From the NCBI GenBank assembly GCA_026075535.2, contig AP026543.1:992001-1056000 (forward strand): a stretch of 64,000 bases of DNA, written 5' to 3'. Origin of the DNA: Tricholoma matsutake. Its lineage: Eukaryota; Basidiomycota; Agaricomycetes; Agaricales; Tricholomataceae. Each line of letters starts with the position of its first letter. Positions within the stretch are counted from its first letter, which is position 1. Positions 12,143 to 24,717 of the stretch are shown one piece after another. The notes below the pieces were generated by a model, which worked only from the letters and a program-made list of their open reading frames with translations, was not told where the DNA came from and did no database searches. The position numbers and the translations under genes were made by a program.

Positions 12143-13708
12143 CTATCGTACCAACGAGGCAATACTCTTGCGCATCCCACTCTCCGACTTCCAGCCACCG
12201 TGGCCAAGGCCAATAGGCTGGTGAGGGTGATACTGGTAATCACTGGACAGGGACTGTGAATGATGAAGATATGAATGGGAGTGAGAACCAGAATGACTGT
12301 CATCCCTGCGAATATACCGCTCATCCTGGATGGGTGCAAGTGTAGGCGGTGGTGAATCAAAACGGTGATGGTTTTGGACAACTGCGGGGGGGTAAGACTG
12401 ATGCACAAGCCCACCATGAGAACTGATATGGCCGTTCCCTAGAGCAGATTCTGAAACCATACCGCTGCTGTGGTGGTAGGCATGAGCGTCATCATGGTAC
12501 ACATATGACGGCGTTGGTGGTCCCGATGTATGGGAGGAGACGGAATGTGACGACGCTGGTGAAGGGGGTCCGGTACTCGAGGGCTGACTATGAGAGTAGG
12601 GCTGAGGAGATATATGTGAGATGGAATGACGATTAGAATGGGTTGAAGAGGGGTTAGGGCTATCCTGTACCTGCTGAGAGTGGAGAACAGGAGAAGACGT
12701 GTTGATGTGCGGGAGATTATTGTAATTATTATGAGAGTTTGAATATGAGGAGAAACTTGCGCTCGAGCTCGTTGACGAGGAAGTCGGAGTGGTATGCACG
12801 TAGGTGAATCCGGCGCCATGCGACTGTTCTTGATATGTTGTCGTGCCACTCCTGTAGGAGTACGGTTGCGAGTTCTGGCCTAAGCTCATGCCTTGTGACA
12901 CAGGAACTAGATGGCTATTGATTGGCGAATAAGACGCCTCGGGTGAGGAGGATGAGCGACTTGACCCAGCGCTAGAGGGAATATGTGCAGTGGCCGGGAG
13001 GGTGGCATGAGCGAGTGGTGGAGGGGAATCGGGCGGAGTGGAATGATGGTTATACACGCGTGCCTGTTCCAAAGCCGGAGGGGAAGACAACGGTGGAGGT
13101 GAAGATGGAGGCTCCACCGGCGATGAAGGAACCATGCTACTTCGCTTAGGAGGGGCCGAGTTGTTCATTTGACGTGCCATTGCCGAACGCGAGGAGGTCC
13201 TTCGTGATCCTGGCGAGAGATGAATGCGGTAGCTGGGAAGAAAAACATCCGTAAGCCCGATGACCGCGAAATTGGATGACATCAACCGGATTGAACCACG
13301 GTAAAACTCATGCCACTGACACCGGCAAAAAATAATAGAGAACAAGGACAAAGGCGACAGAAGGATTCAATGAAGGTGGACGACTTACTGTTGTTGTAAA
13401 TTGTCCTGTCGAGAACATCGCGTCTCGCAACCAGGGAAGGGACATTTATGGTTCCGCTCCCCAGTGTGAACCCTTGAATGACGAGCTAAATGGCCGCTAG
13501 TGGTGAAAGCACGATCACAAGTTGGACATAGATGCTTTTTCTTAGTGGCAGAAGAATTGGACTGAGAGATAGATGGGGACTGTGGTGGAGGACTGGCAGA
13601 ATCAGAGAGGTATTGAGGGTGGCTTGTATTAAACTGAGAATAAAACTGATTGCCCATAGATTTTGAGTCTGCACGAGGCATAGTAGCGAGGGTTGCGATA
13701 GAGGGCAC
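12143..13708 (-). CDS. C2H2 zinc-finger transcription factor, NRG1-like
   Basis: Nuclear DNA-binding regulator. Two exons, 13708-13389 and 13232-12143, join in phase to 469 aa; the 156-bp intron splits the second finger, with CA before and C after making its first His. Finger 1 is CPTCDRAFTTSGHLARHSRVH; finger 2 is CPFPGC...HYRIH. The spacer (HTGER..KCP) and the FTTSGHLARH helix resemble yeast Nrg1/Nrg2, which repress glucose- and stress-regulated genes. Residues 1-57 and all after about 115 are low-complexity Ser/Pro/His/Tyr-rich with no other domain, typical of fungal regulators. The ATG at 13708 is first in frame; one nine codons in is an alternative. Family is clear; the regulated genes are unknown. 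Confidence 0.85.
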
Positions 13709-16700
13709 TTAGGGAAGGGACGAAATAGAACAGCTTGCATAGAAGAATATTAGGCGCAGTTATGAGGAGACTGTGTGTTTGTCTTGGCTTCCGCCATCTA
13801 TAACCCATGTGAACATTTAATCGCTTAGTTTAGACTTACATCGAGCCATTTCTCTGGGTCGGTACTTGTTTTCGGTTGTGCAGATCTCTCCGCTGGATCT
13901 CTAAGAATCTAATAGCCTGGCATTCCCCTTCCGCTTCTGGTGAAAATCCGTGACCATCGAAGTCCCCCAATTTGCCACATGCTCGTTGTTGCCCCCGTCA
14001 TTTATTAGTTACTTTTCCATTTATAAACGTGTGGTCATCGCCTGATTGATTTTCACACATGTTCCTCCACCACTTCGCATGCCCACCTTAAGCGTTCTGG
14101 GCACGCACACCACCACATACAAAAAATGTTAGCTGGAGGAGGCTGTTAGTTCTAGGGCCATCCCAAATAAAATATATCTCAGATCTCCTAGTATAAGTGT
14201 AGTTAATCGTCTCATCAACCGGAATTGCGCGCATTTGCATTTGGCAATGCGGCTGATAGGGACAGAACTCCGATCATTCAGTGATTATATTACAACGCCA
14301 AAACTGAGCGTCCGCCTAGCACTATCCAAATTCGGACCGTTTTGATCAATCTTCATGATTTGCGTCAGCTAGTGCCCTTGTCTTTCATCCGAATGATCCA
14401 CGGAACCGTATGTCGTGGCGTCTTCATATCAATAAAGTGTTGGATATTGATAACGTCGAAACAGCTGTTGCCCGGGTGACGCGGGGAAGAAGAATATAGT
14501 AAAAAAAAGTTAACTTTGTTGCCAGGAGCCTCAAATTCGATAACGAAACAAAAGGAAACAAACAAGAAACAAATATAACGAAATGATGGTCACTTGGACT
14601 CCGATAATACTTTTTTTTTTGCATCAGGATCGTGAGGGATCGTGGTCCGTGCGGGTGCAACTTTCTGAGGGTTATCAGATCTCGATCGTACTCGTCGAGA
14701 GATGGTATATACTTTGGAATGCCTCACCGAGTGCACGCCCTCCGTCCTGCTCCGTCCTTCCCCACAGAACGATATCGACGTTAACCTTAACGCCTTGCGT
14801 GCACACCCCGATGACCATGGAAGATATCTGGGCAAGCTGTGAAGCGGGAGCGGTTGTGGGCCGCCTCTGATAATAACTCAGATGGCCGCCGAGGCATCTG
14901 TTGCTCAAGCCTCATAGCTATAGCTATAGTCGGCGGTACCGTAACCGCAGGCAGCATCCGATTCAAAGCCACATTAGCGGATAATGCCGAAATGACGTGC
15001 CAGGCGGCTTACACCCAACGTGATCTTGGCATGATCCTCGGGTTAAGTGATCACGTAGCTTTGTTGACTCCTTGGGACTTGTCATCAGAACGCGGGTTAG
15101 TTGTTCCATATGACTATTCATGTTGAGGCAGCTGCTACATTAGAAAAACAACCATAATGGAATGGTATACGGAGTAATCATAGGAGATTAGATCAGACAC
15201 CGCGTCGATGAAGTGCGTATTGAGGGCAGGTTCAGGATCTCCGGGACGAGTCCCGAAAAACGTATCACTACGCAGAAGCATTAGAACCTAAATGCGGGGG
15301 AAGGCCCTTTTGCTGTCCAATGTCAAGTCATGATAAGACGGTGAGAGCAGACGATGTACCTCGAGAGACATGAGAAGATGATGATACATACGGTTGTGCG
15401 AATGACGTCGGCTCCAACGTGGTTGGAGACAAGGAGGCAAGCCGATACTTAGTGACTTAATGAAGACGACGGGAGACTCGTCCCGACTTAAGAGGATCAC
15501 ATGTACTTTGTGAACAAACCCTGAAGACCCTGGACGAGCGAATATACAACTCAGGGACTAAGGTGGCTGTGCTGATCTTGATCAAGCAAGGAAAGGGTGA
15601 AGAGACATAATAAGCCGACGGTAAGTTCGTCCAGGGTCCCGGTCTATGTCGCATAAGTGTATTGAAGGTTGATACGGAAGCAAATTTGGATTGCAGCTCT
15701 TGCTCATCCACCCTGAACAATAAATCGCGCAAGGGTAGATCATTCCGTTGACCCTCAGCCGCGGTGCAAGAGCGAACCAAAGCCCTGACTTGCATGGAAG
15801 CTACTGAAGCTGTAATTTGTGTCGTAGGCCATTGTAAACGCCGAAAGATGTATGAAGATGCCGATCTGGACTGTGAGAGCATGAAAAATGTATGTGCACG
15901 ACGTTTGGGAACATACTGCTGCGCAGAGAACATGCATAGTGAGTAGTTGCCGTATGGAGCGTGAGGGCGTGAGACTGCTGATGGGAAATAAGTCCTCAAA
16001 AGTTTCAAGGAGCCGCCGGTTCAGGGTAATCACGGTTTCGTTTCTTCGGTAGGGGTTAATGAGGTGTTATGCCAGATTCAATTCACGAGGAATCGGGATA
16101 GCAAGTGGGACTTCGATATGAAACGAAAAAGCAAAAGAAACACCGAATGTGAAGGGCCCAAGGCTACCGTGGTTCATAAGCCGGTGGAATATCAGAATCT
16201 CTCGGATTCGTAAACAAGTTGGCGGTACGAGGGGAGTGAAAGAGTAGCATGCGTTATTAGGCCTCGGTCGGGACTTCGGGACGAAGCATTACCCTCGGTA
16301 AATGACGATGGCAGTCAATTTATAGCTCAGGAGCAGACGCACATCAAAGAGATCCAAATGACCTTGACATGCCGATGTGGTAGTCAAGTGTTGCCAGGTC
16401 TACATGGCTCGATCAATGATTGACCGTACGACTTGTCATGAGACACTGATCAGCTGATATATCTGAGCACGCCTTTTGACCGAGCCACCTGTGGGGATAT
16501 CTGCCGGATTGTTCACATACCGGGGTAGCGAACCTGAATCAAACAAGAGCAGCAGCAGCATAGCCTCTCGATGGTAAGGGCCATCGCTACACAGCGAGGG
16601 TCGTGTCGGGCAGCATTTCGACGTGAAAATGGGTGCAGTTCAAATTTAATCAGCGAATCCATAGAGTGAAGGACATCCACCGCTGGGTGTGGGAGAACAA

Positions 16701-18700
16701 CCGGCCGACGGCAACTTGTATGAGAACAAGATTACGCACATGTCATCGACACTGTCATCATATGGGTATGGCATCAGTTTGTTGGCAAGGGCCCCACATC
16801 GTTGCACGACGTCAAGTAGATAGATACCCATGGCATGCAGACTTAGAACAATCTCTATGACGGAGTCCGGATGCACAGGAGGAATAACAAAAGGGTTTAT
16901 CCTCCAGGGATGGGAATTGCCGGCGGCCGGCGGCTGCTATTATGTCGGGTGCTGGAGGCTTGAACTGCCTGAAGACATTCATTGGCGGACGTAAAGCGGG
17001 ATAGCTCGCCCAGATCGCTACACAACTGAAATGCTGAGACCTCCTGGATGCTAGATTTCGAACTGACTTAGGGTTTTGAGTGAACGATATATAGAACCCT
17101 ATAGGCCGGGGCGAAAGATTTTTGAAGATTCTTGAGATGCACGGACACCAAAATGGCGAAGACTATGAGCAACAGCTTCCAGTTTGCGCGGTAGATAACC
17201 GAAGAGGGTCTGATCCGGCGGTACCAGGTTACACTTACCGATGGAAGTGGAGATGGCCGAAGGCGACGAGCGGCAAATGCAATAATAGCATAGATAGGCG
17301 GGCCAATGGAAAGAAGGACGACTGTTAGATGCATCTACAATATCACACAGTCGTCAGCTTTCAATACAACAGCATATTGACGGAATACCGTGTGTCATGC
17401 TTAAGGCCTATCACTTCGGCCTCGCGCTCGTGGCCTAAGAAAAAGTACCCCAGATGACAGCCTATCAGATAAAACCGAGGCTGCCAGAAGATTCCACAAG
17501 TCGTCATGAGCTCACACAATCATACCAAAGTGAATGTGGGTGCTTATCCAGCCAAAATAGAATTTGAGTGGCAGCTTGCGACATAGAAAGCGAAATGCTA
17601 TGCATGGGGATCTGCTCGATAAAACCAGTGCCTAAACCCGTGTCAAAGCTCTTAGCCGCCGGATCGCCAAATATCCAGGACTGTGTTTCGAAAACGTCAT
17701 GCGAGAAACAATAGATACATGTCCACTAGCTTGTTGTATTCGGCGAATAGCTCCAAAGGATATGTAATGATTTGGGCGGTTGTGCCCGCCGATGATGAGG
17801 CGAATCTCGTGGTGATTAGCTTCATACACTGTAGAGGAGACCCGTTGTCGTGTTTGCGAGTTAAGAGTCTCCCAGACAAGAAAAATGCCTCCTGCCAGTG
17901 ATCAAAGTCAAGATGTTGGCTAGAAAGTATACAGTGTTCCATACCTCGGTAAGGTATGTTACCAAGGAAGGCGACCGACCATGCATCCGCGATAAAAGCC
18001 GCCCAAAGAACGAGAATACGGAGTTAGCTCTTTGTAAATACGACGAAAGATATCAAACAACTCGATCTGTGGTCGGGATGATCTGTCTGGTCTCAAGGCC
18101 ATCCGGACATGGCACAAGCTCGAATGGATGTGTAAATGGAAGGACTGAAACATCTGGAGTGATATGAGATCGACAACGATTTCAATAGACTACCTGCGAC
18201 GGACCCTGCTATCAGCCTCCGAAGCAGCGTGGCTCGAATTTCCGAAGGGATCAGGATCTGTAATCCTTCATTCAGGTTCGAACACTGGCTACAGGAACAA
18301 TCACCTTGCAAGCCGTATCATATAGTGTAAGCAGCATAGGTACAGCCCTCGCCAATGTCAGCCCCAAGGTTGCCTTCAGTTCGAACGTTAACGATATGTG
18401 CTAATCCCTCGGCCGCCCCACTCAAGGAACCTGTCTTATATCCATTGATCTTACGCGGCTCCCACCAGAAAAACGGATGAACTCACGATTGCGTGTTTGA
18501 AATAAGGTCCTTATGCGTTGAAGATCTGAGAAGCCATCGACGTTTTGACCCAGAAAGTTGAGAATGACCCAGACAGTTTTTAACAGTAACTTAGTTACGT
18601 TCTGTTCGTTTCATCCGGCACAGCGCCATATTCTAGCCCCGCCTGATGAATGATGGATGACAGGCTGCAGCTTATACTATCACTTACCGCTCGAGTGATT
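13709..18700. other. 5-kb stretch with no confidently recognised gene
   Basis: The start is the zinc-finger gene's 5' flank. Beyond it I see only fragmentary ORFs. The longest is 183 codons on the minus strand (15457-16008), Ser/Arg-rich with no motif. At 17068-17334 a minus ORF has two hydrophobic stretches (LTVVLLSIGPPIYAIIAFAA and NWKLLLIVFAILVSVHL). A third hydrophobic stretch, RILVLWAAFIADAWSVAFLG, lies near 18000 in another frame, with possible GT-AG introns between. This could be a decayed or intron-rich membrane-protein gene, but I cannot build a model. CpG is not depleted, unlike the TE blocks. Confidence 0.3.
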
Positions 18701-20531
18701 TACTGATCACTAAATTACACCACATTAACTACAAACATTATACTGATGGAATGGAAGTGAGGATAAAGCAACGATGAGCCCCCATGTCAAAAAGGACCTA
18801 GTCTTTCACCACCATGTCACGCAAAAGTAACTCTTTTACCACGGTACTAGTGTTTCTGATAACACTTTCTAAGCCCCAAAACATCTCTAACCATCTTCAA
18901 ATTGACGATCTGAGAGGTTATAAGTATTAAGAACATTCCTCTGATTTTTCCCTGATTTTTGGTTTGGTGAATCACATATTCCTGACATTGAGATATGAGG
19001 AGTTCACCAATCCTTCCCATTTTTTTTCTCAGAGCAACAATATATATTTCCCATAGACTGAGAGTAGTGCAGTTTGTGGTTTTCTGGCTTACCATGGCAT
19101 TTCACAGACAGAATTTAAACGCTGACAAGTGTGTTATTTGGGCAAACAGTTCAGCCAGTTAGTTCGGGCGTGGTAACTGTGTTTGTGGTCTCGATAGCTG
19201 GTATCAAGTTCCCATGCCAGTATCGAGGCCACATTTGGCCTCGTTAGCCTAGTACCACTGCAATGTTCAGTATTTTGGGTCTGCCACCATGCTTCAAATA
19301 CCACTATAGTGTCAGCTGTGATCATCCCTTTTGTGGAGGTAGACAAGTGAAGCATGAGGGTAGTGTAGTGATGTTTTGTGCAGAGTAGAATCATGAACAC
19401 ATTGTGATCATGTGATGGCCAGTTTCTTATCTTTCACCCTCATCAACACACACAGCATCTTGCTCTCCCATCTGCTCTTCCTCTTTGCATCAAGTTATCT
19501 GTTTTCATTCTTTTAGCTAGTCATTCCTTTTCATTTTCGCAATCTTTACACATGCCAGATAATGCAAGAGGACAGAGGTCAAGGAGAGCTACATGATCTA
19601 CATGCCCAAGGACACCAGATGATGGAACTGACAGCAGACATGGGTCCAGATCTCTTACAGATGCCTTTGTAGCAGAGGAGGAAAGACACCCAAGGACAGG
19701 TAGAGGTCAGTGGGTTGAGGTTCCAGACACAATAACATGACTGGAGGTACAATGTTCATCATGTGTGGCTTCTTTGGCAAGACCCACATAGGTAGCTACA
19801 ACAACTGCACCAAATGGAACCTTTGTCAAAGCACCCCCCGATGGGAGATGTACAGCCAGTTATGTATATCCCACATGTAGTTGAGGAAACCTCAGTAAGG
19901 TCTAGGGAGGCTGGCCAACCAACGGGCTTGTCTGTGAACACGGATGGCTTTTGGGACATCACTACACCACAGGTGAGTCTAGAGGTTGACAACACCATTC
20001 TAGCAGGCTGCAAACACTCAGCAATGAATGCTGCCCCAGGCACCCCACATAGAGGACACAATCCCTTCTACCATGCATTGGCGGTGGATTTCTCACCCAC
20101 ACACTTTGATGAACCTCGGAGTGATTTACCCACCCCACAGAAAATCACACATGAACATGTGCAATGGGCCAGGTTCACCAATGTCCATCTCAGCTCCAGA
20201 AGAGCCTGGCATAAATCTAACACCCATGTTGACTCCAATCTCCATGAACCCCCTGCTCCAAAGTAACAACAGTATGAACCCTCAGACACCCTCACAAGCA
20301 AGCTGATGGTCAGACAGATATCACACACATAATGCAAATACAGCATGGCTAGCAGCGGAAGGCTTGAACCCAATTCCTAAGGGATTCTTGGCACTGGGCT
20401 ATGTACTGACATTGGTAGGAGGTATATCCTATGAGGTTCACTTTCCTAGATCACAACAGTGGAATACAGAAGGTTTGAGTGTGGGCAAAAGTCTTTTCAC
20501 AGAAGGCTCCAGGCAGAGTGACCCTTTTTGC

Positions 20532-20566
20532 TGGGCCCAAATGACTCTAGTTGTCATTTGGGCCCA
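20532..20566. repeat. Perfect 14-bp inverted repeat with 7-nt loop
   Basis: tgggcccaaatgac (20532-20545) is followed by tctagtt and its exact reverse complement gtcatttgggccca (20553-20566). It lies in non-coding CpG-poor sequence. It could be a remnant of transposon ends or an RNA hairpin; context does not decide. Confidence 0.8.
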
Positions 20567-21766
20567 CAAACAGTTGCTCAGGGGTGGGTGGTGTGTTGTT
20601 CCTGTTGTTGTTGTCATCTTTGTTGTCATGGTGGTGGTCTCATCATCTGCATTCCCCATTGTTTGCTCCTTGTTCCAGTCATCCCCTTCATCCCTGGTTG
20701 GTCCTGGTGCCCATCCTTCCTGTTGTCCATGCCATTGTCGTCCTCGTCATCCTCGCTGTCCCCATTGCCCTGGTCCTGGTCCTCTTCGGTGTCATCGTCC
20801 TCATGCCTGTCGTCCCTGGTCCTGGCGTCATCTCATCTTCTGGTCGTTGTCCCCATTGTCCCATTCTTGGTGGTGGTTGTCCTTGTGGTCCTTGTGGTCC
20901 ACTGTGGCCGTTGTTGCAGTTTTGCCTTCCTTGTGGTTGTGGGTGCTTTCTCATCATCCCCATTGTCAGTGCTGTTGTGGTTCATGTTGGCATTGTTGTT
21001 CTCGTCATCCTGGTCCTGTCCACCATTGGTGTTGGGGCATTTGTCATCGGTGTCGCCTGGCCCTGTTCCCTTCGTTCTGTTGCCATTGTCATCCTGAGTG
21101 GGTTGGGTTGTTGGTGGTGCATCTCGTTACACCATCCCACCATTGTGGCAGCAGTGTTGCCTGTTTCAAGAGTGGTGGGGTGGTTAGTGGCAGATGGCAG
21201 TGTTGGGGGTGTTTCATGTGCTTACCTTGTAGGTACCTGGCTACCTGGGCCTCCTGGTACCTCCCTGGGGTCTCTTAACCTCAACCAACCCCCTCACATC
21301 CCATTTGGATGGGGAGGAGGGCATAGGCATGCATCGTGTGTTGTCATTGTAAAAGTAGTAGATAACCCAAAAATAACAGAAAAAAACTTGTTAGAACTTC
21401 AAAAACTACAAAAACAACAATAAAAATACTTAGTTTACATGTCGACAGCTGTCAACATCCAAATCCACATGTGACGTGGCACTCTTGCAGCCATGTGGTT
21501 CATTGTTGGTGTTTGTGGCTGTTGATGGTGGTGGGAGGCAGCAGGCTTGACCATTGATGGTGTGGTAGGAGTGGAAGTGAAGAGCATGCGAACATGTCAG
21601 ACCTTGGTTGATATTGCACATGAAGTTGAAGTCTCGGGTGTGCTGGGATAGATATGACATGTGACTTTCTGCATGAGGGCAGGTTGAAATGACTTACCTT
21701 GCACAATGCATAGATGATGAAATTCAGCCTGCTGTGGTATAAAATAATGACTGAGCAAAAAAAACA

Positions 21767-22030
21767 TTCCATCTATTTGATGTTTGAGTATTGAAAGCAC
21801 CCCTATATTTCATTCATTTTCAAGAAGAAATTTCATCCTACTCACTTATGAAAAGGTTGTAATAAAATATGTCTGACTTCCATCCATTTGAGGTTTGAAA
21901 TCTACAGTATTAAAGCCACCCCTATAATTCATTCATTTACAAGAAGAAATTTCATCCTATTCACTTATGAAAAAGTTGTAATAAAATATGTCTGAATTCC
22001 ATCTATTTGAGGTTTGAAATCTACAGCATG
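21767..22030. repeat. Imperfect tandem repeat, 111-119-bp period
   Basis: Units start with ttccatc(t/c)atttga at 21767, 21878 and 21997. The first two carry ttcatcctа-like blocks, cacttatgaaaa and gttgtaataaaatatgtctga; the third is cut short. AT-rich, non-coding. Confidence 0.75.
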
Positions 22031-22414
22031 AAAATTCATCCCAAGTTCATCCATTATATATCCATCCATTTACATTTGTATGCCTTGTTCGAATGAGGTA
22101 TCTAAAGGTCCATATATGTCAGTTTTACACAGAGCAGGAACCTAGAAATGCCACTTACCGCTGAGCCCTGTGGCTTGCAATGCATCGAAGTTGAAAATGG
22201 GAAGTGGCTGTGCAGAGTCGGATAGCCGGACAGCCGGACCCAGACACAGATTTTCTGGTCATCTTGCACTACTAGGTCAATGATAGTATTCCAGCCCTGA
22301 GACTTTTTTTTGTGCCACCTTCCCGATATGGCAGGAGCAAAGCATCAAACAAGTCACATGGTTGTACAGGCGTCTAATATTTTGCAAGCGACCGTTTTCT
22401 TCGAGAGCATACGG

Positions 22415-23642
22415 ATGGAAACTGTTAAGAGGAAACGAGAATCGTCGCCTTCCATCCAGAACTTTCAGCTCAAGAAGTCGAAGGTAAACCCCGATGCAAA
22501 ACTTGTGCAACTGCTAGATTTTTCGACTTTGGATAATGTTGAAGCCATATCTGACCGCTTTGATCAAGTAGGCAATGCTCTACTGCACGATTATGTCTTG
22601 GTTGTCCGATGTGGAGAAGTGGAAACAGAGTTCAAAATTCTCGAACTGGAATTTTATCTGCTGAAACATAAGTGTCATGAAGATCCCTTCACACATGGGA
22701 GTGAAGAGCAGAAGATTTGCGGTCAATGGTAGGCTTTAATCTTACAAATCTTTGGCAACCGTAGATGAAGATTCTGTTCTTGCTAGGTACTTCCATCGCG
22801 CACCCAGACGGTGTGCAGATTCTCATCGTAGTATGACGAGCTTAACTGGATACAGAGGTGGAACGCGCAAGGGCTTGGACCTGACAATTGGAAGCAGCTT
22901 GAGCGCCAGGTCTCCTTACTTCCCTTCTGGTTCCACAGCCACCTCCGGAAAGACTATTACTACCGAAGCACCTCTTTTGCGAGGAGGCGCACTGCTGCGA
23001 AGCCTTCAGCGAGTTTCCGACTCGAAAATCATTTCAGGACCTTCTGTTCTCGTTGACCAGATACTGCTCCTCAGTCAGGCTTCTAGTATCTCCGATCTTG
23101 TCGACCACAGATGGGCTCGTGATACCTCGGCCTTTCTCACTCCTAATTCTCAGAAGACACCAGCATCTTTATATCTCAGATTACTTCTTCCGTGCGATGT
23201 ATCTCGCAAACCGCCGATATATCAATCTCCACGAATAGGACTAGAGCTCTCACATCCTGGGACCACCGCTACTCCGACCCACCCACGCGTCCGCTTCCTT
23301 GCAAAGCGATATCGTTTCTTTGTACAGCCACATCTCTTAACGTCGAATGGTCGACCACAGACATTCCTTGGCGTGCTCCAGGCATGTTTGGACACAGGCC
23401 GATATGGAGAAGCTCCCCTAGGGAGCGCTGCATTGTTGAAGGCTTTGACCGATGTCATGGGCTTGAAGAGTTCCACTGTTGCCAAATACATCGCTGACTA
23501 CCAAGCGGGTATTGACGGCGGGAGCTTGAAGTCCTTCGTTGGTCCATTTGGGAAAGGAGTCTCTGGGTCGCCCTCGACCTACTTGAAGATGATGGGGACC
23601 CTTGCAAGCCTACGCCTAGATAGAAAGGAGACTATTGAATAA
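22415..23642 (+). CDS. Conserved protein of unknown function
   Basis: Two exons, 22415-22728 and 22787-23642, joined by a 58-bp GT-AG intron that completes a Trp codon (CGQ-W-YFHR). The product is 389 aa. It starts with a basic MKRKRE-like segment (METVKRKRESS, possible nuclear localisation signal). Then come an acidic region ending EDPFTHGSEEQ, a block YFHRAPRR...GYRGGTRKGLDLTIG with Gly/Arg clusters, and a C-terminal third with SPRIGLELSHPG, HPRVRFLAKRYRFFVQPHLL and GRPQTFLGV. The spread of Gly, Arg and aromatic positions looks like a folded, selected protein rather than a chance ORF. I do not recognise the family. Codon and CpG use match the host genes. Confidence 0.7.
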
Positions 23643-24717
23643 CTCACATCGACAAATCCTGTTCGTGAAGTCATAGTCTTGCATACGACTCCGGTTTGGG
23701 ATGAGTCCGCTATAAATGAAACATAAATTGAAGTCGAACACGTTCGACTGCAGGGACCCCTGAAGCTGTTATGAGTGTATTTGCGAGCTGCGCTAAAACT
23801 GAAATCATGATATCTGACAGCTACTCTTGTTATTCAGGAGCTATACAATCTGTTGAGATGTGCAGATTTGAAGCCATAAACGCATTTGGGACCTCTTATT
23901 GGAATGGAATAGTTTTCATCGATATCTCCCTCATGACAAGGATAGCCATTCTTGTCCCTGTTCAAGATACCAATCATAGGTTTTCTACTGGTCACAGGCG
24001 CAGTCTGATCATCAGACACTACGACTTGTCAGATGTCGATATAGCTGAGCGTTTATTTCCTAAATTTGTCGATGTCGTTGCCGTTTCGTCGTCTTCGATT
24101 CGGGAGTGACTACCGGTCCTAAGTTTACTACTGGTCTGAGCGCAGTCTGATCATCAGACACTCGTCCGATGCTCTCGATGTAGGCAGTCGATATGGCTGA
24201 GAGTTTATCTACTAAATTTATCGATGTCGTTGCCGTTCCATCGTCTTCGATAGGGCGAGGATGAAGATGAGGTGCGGACAACTTCTTCCTGGTGAGTGAG
24301 GTTTTGTATTCATAAAAGTCTCTACACCAGCCGCCGGATCCTCACATACTAGCCAGTAGGGTTGTTGTCTCCCACTTATGTCATGACTTACTTTTTATTT
24401 TTAGTGTTCCGACTTCTCCGGAGCTGGTTGCAATAGTGTTAAATGATTCAGCGATGTTACTTCAGCCGCAAGATCATACGTAAAATCTAAAATAACGACG
24501 AAGGTGAGTGACATGAGAATTGTGAAAACATCGAGCGAAAAATGGCGTGCGACAAGGACATGAGTGTCTAGCCGTATTACTATCTAGAGTATATATTGAT
24601 CGATGAAGAGACTCAAAATATAGGTACACGCTGTAGTTGTCGTAGACACAAGTGTCAAGCAACGTAAGAGAATCGCGGCAAAAAAGTCGAGCTGGGTATT
24701 GACAACATGCAACGTGT
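23643..24717. other. Intergenic with a diverged tandem duplication
   Basis: Convergent 3' flanks of the unknown gene and the phytase. The only structure is the duplication at 23999-24259. The 112-codon ORF at 23771-24109 runs through the repeat and has no motif. Confidence 0.45.
23999..24259. repeat. Diverged 108-121-bp duplication
   Basis: Copies at 23999-24106 and 24139-24259 both begin gcgcagtctgatcatcagac. They share gtcgatat(a/g)gctgag(c/a)gtttat and gtcgatgtcgttgccgtt / atcgatgtcgttgccgtt followed by cgtcttcgat. The second has a short insertion after the first block. tctgatcatcaga is an exact 13-bp palindrome. Confidence 0.75.

Larger units (their letters stand above)
18701..22260. other. 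CpG-poor, low-complexity decayed block
   Basis: CpG is scarce and TG/CA abundant, as in the retrotransposon remnants further right. ORFs at 19814-20266 (+) and 20028-20306 (+) overlap in different frames and match nothing I know. 20550-21430 is a TTG/GTC/CTG-rich tract whose 290-codon ORF is a compositional artefact. Probably an old transposon interior, but no reverse transcriptase, transposase or LTR can be shown. Confidence 0.35.

Noticed and set aside
15457..16008. 183-codon minus-strand ORF as a gene
   Set aside because: No motif, no start context, Ser/Arg-rich and overlapped by another open frame; kept only as part of an unresolved region.
19814..20306. Overlapping + strand ORFs as a transposase
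   Set aside because: No catalytic motif or zinc finger was recognisable and the frames overlap; the evidence supports only decayed DNA.
20551..21423. 290-codon + strand ORF rich in Val, Cys and Gly
   Set aside because: Low-complexity TTG/GTC/CTG tract with overlapping long ORFs in other frames and no domain; compositional artefact.
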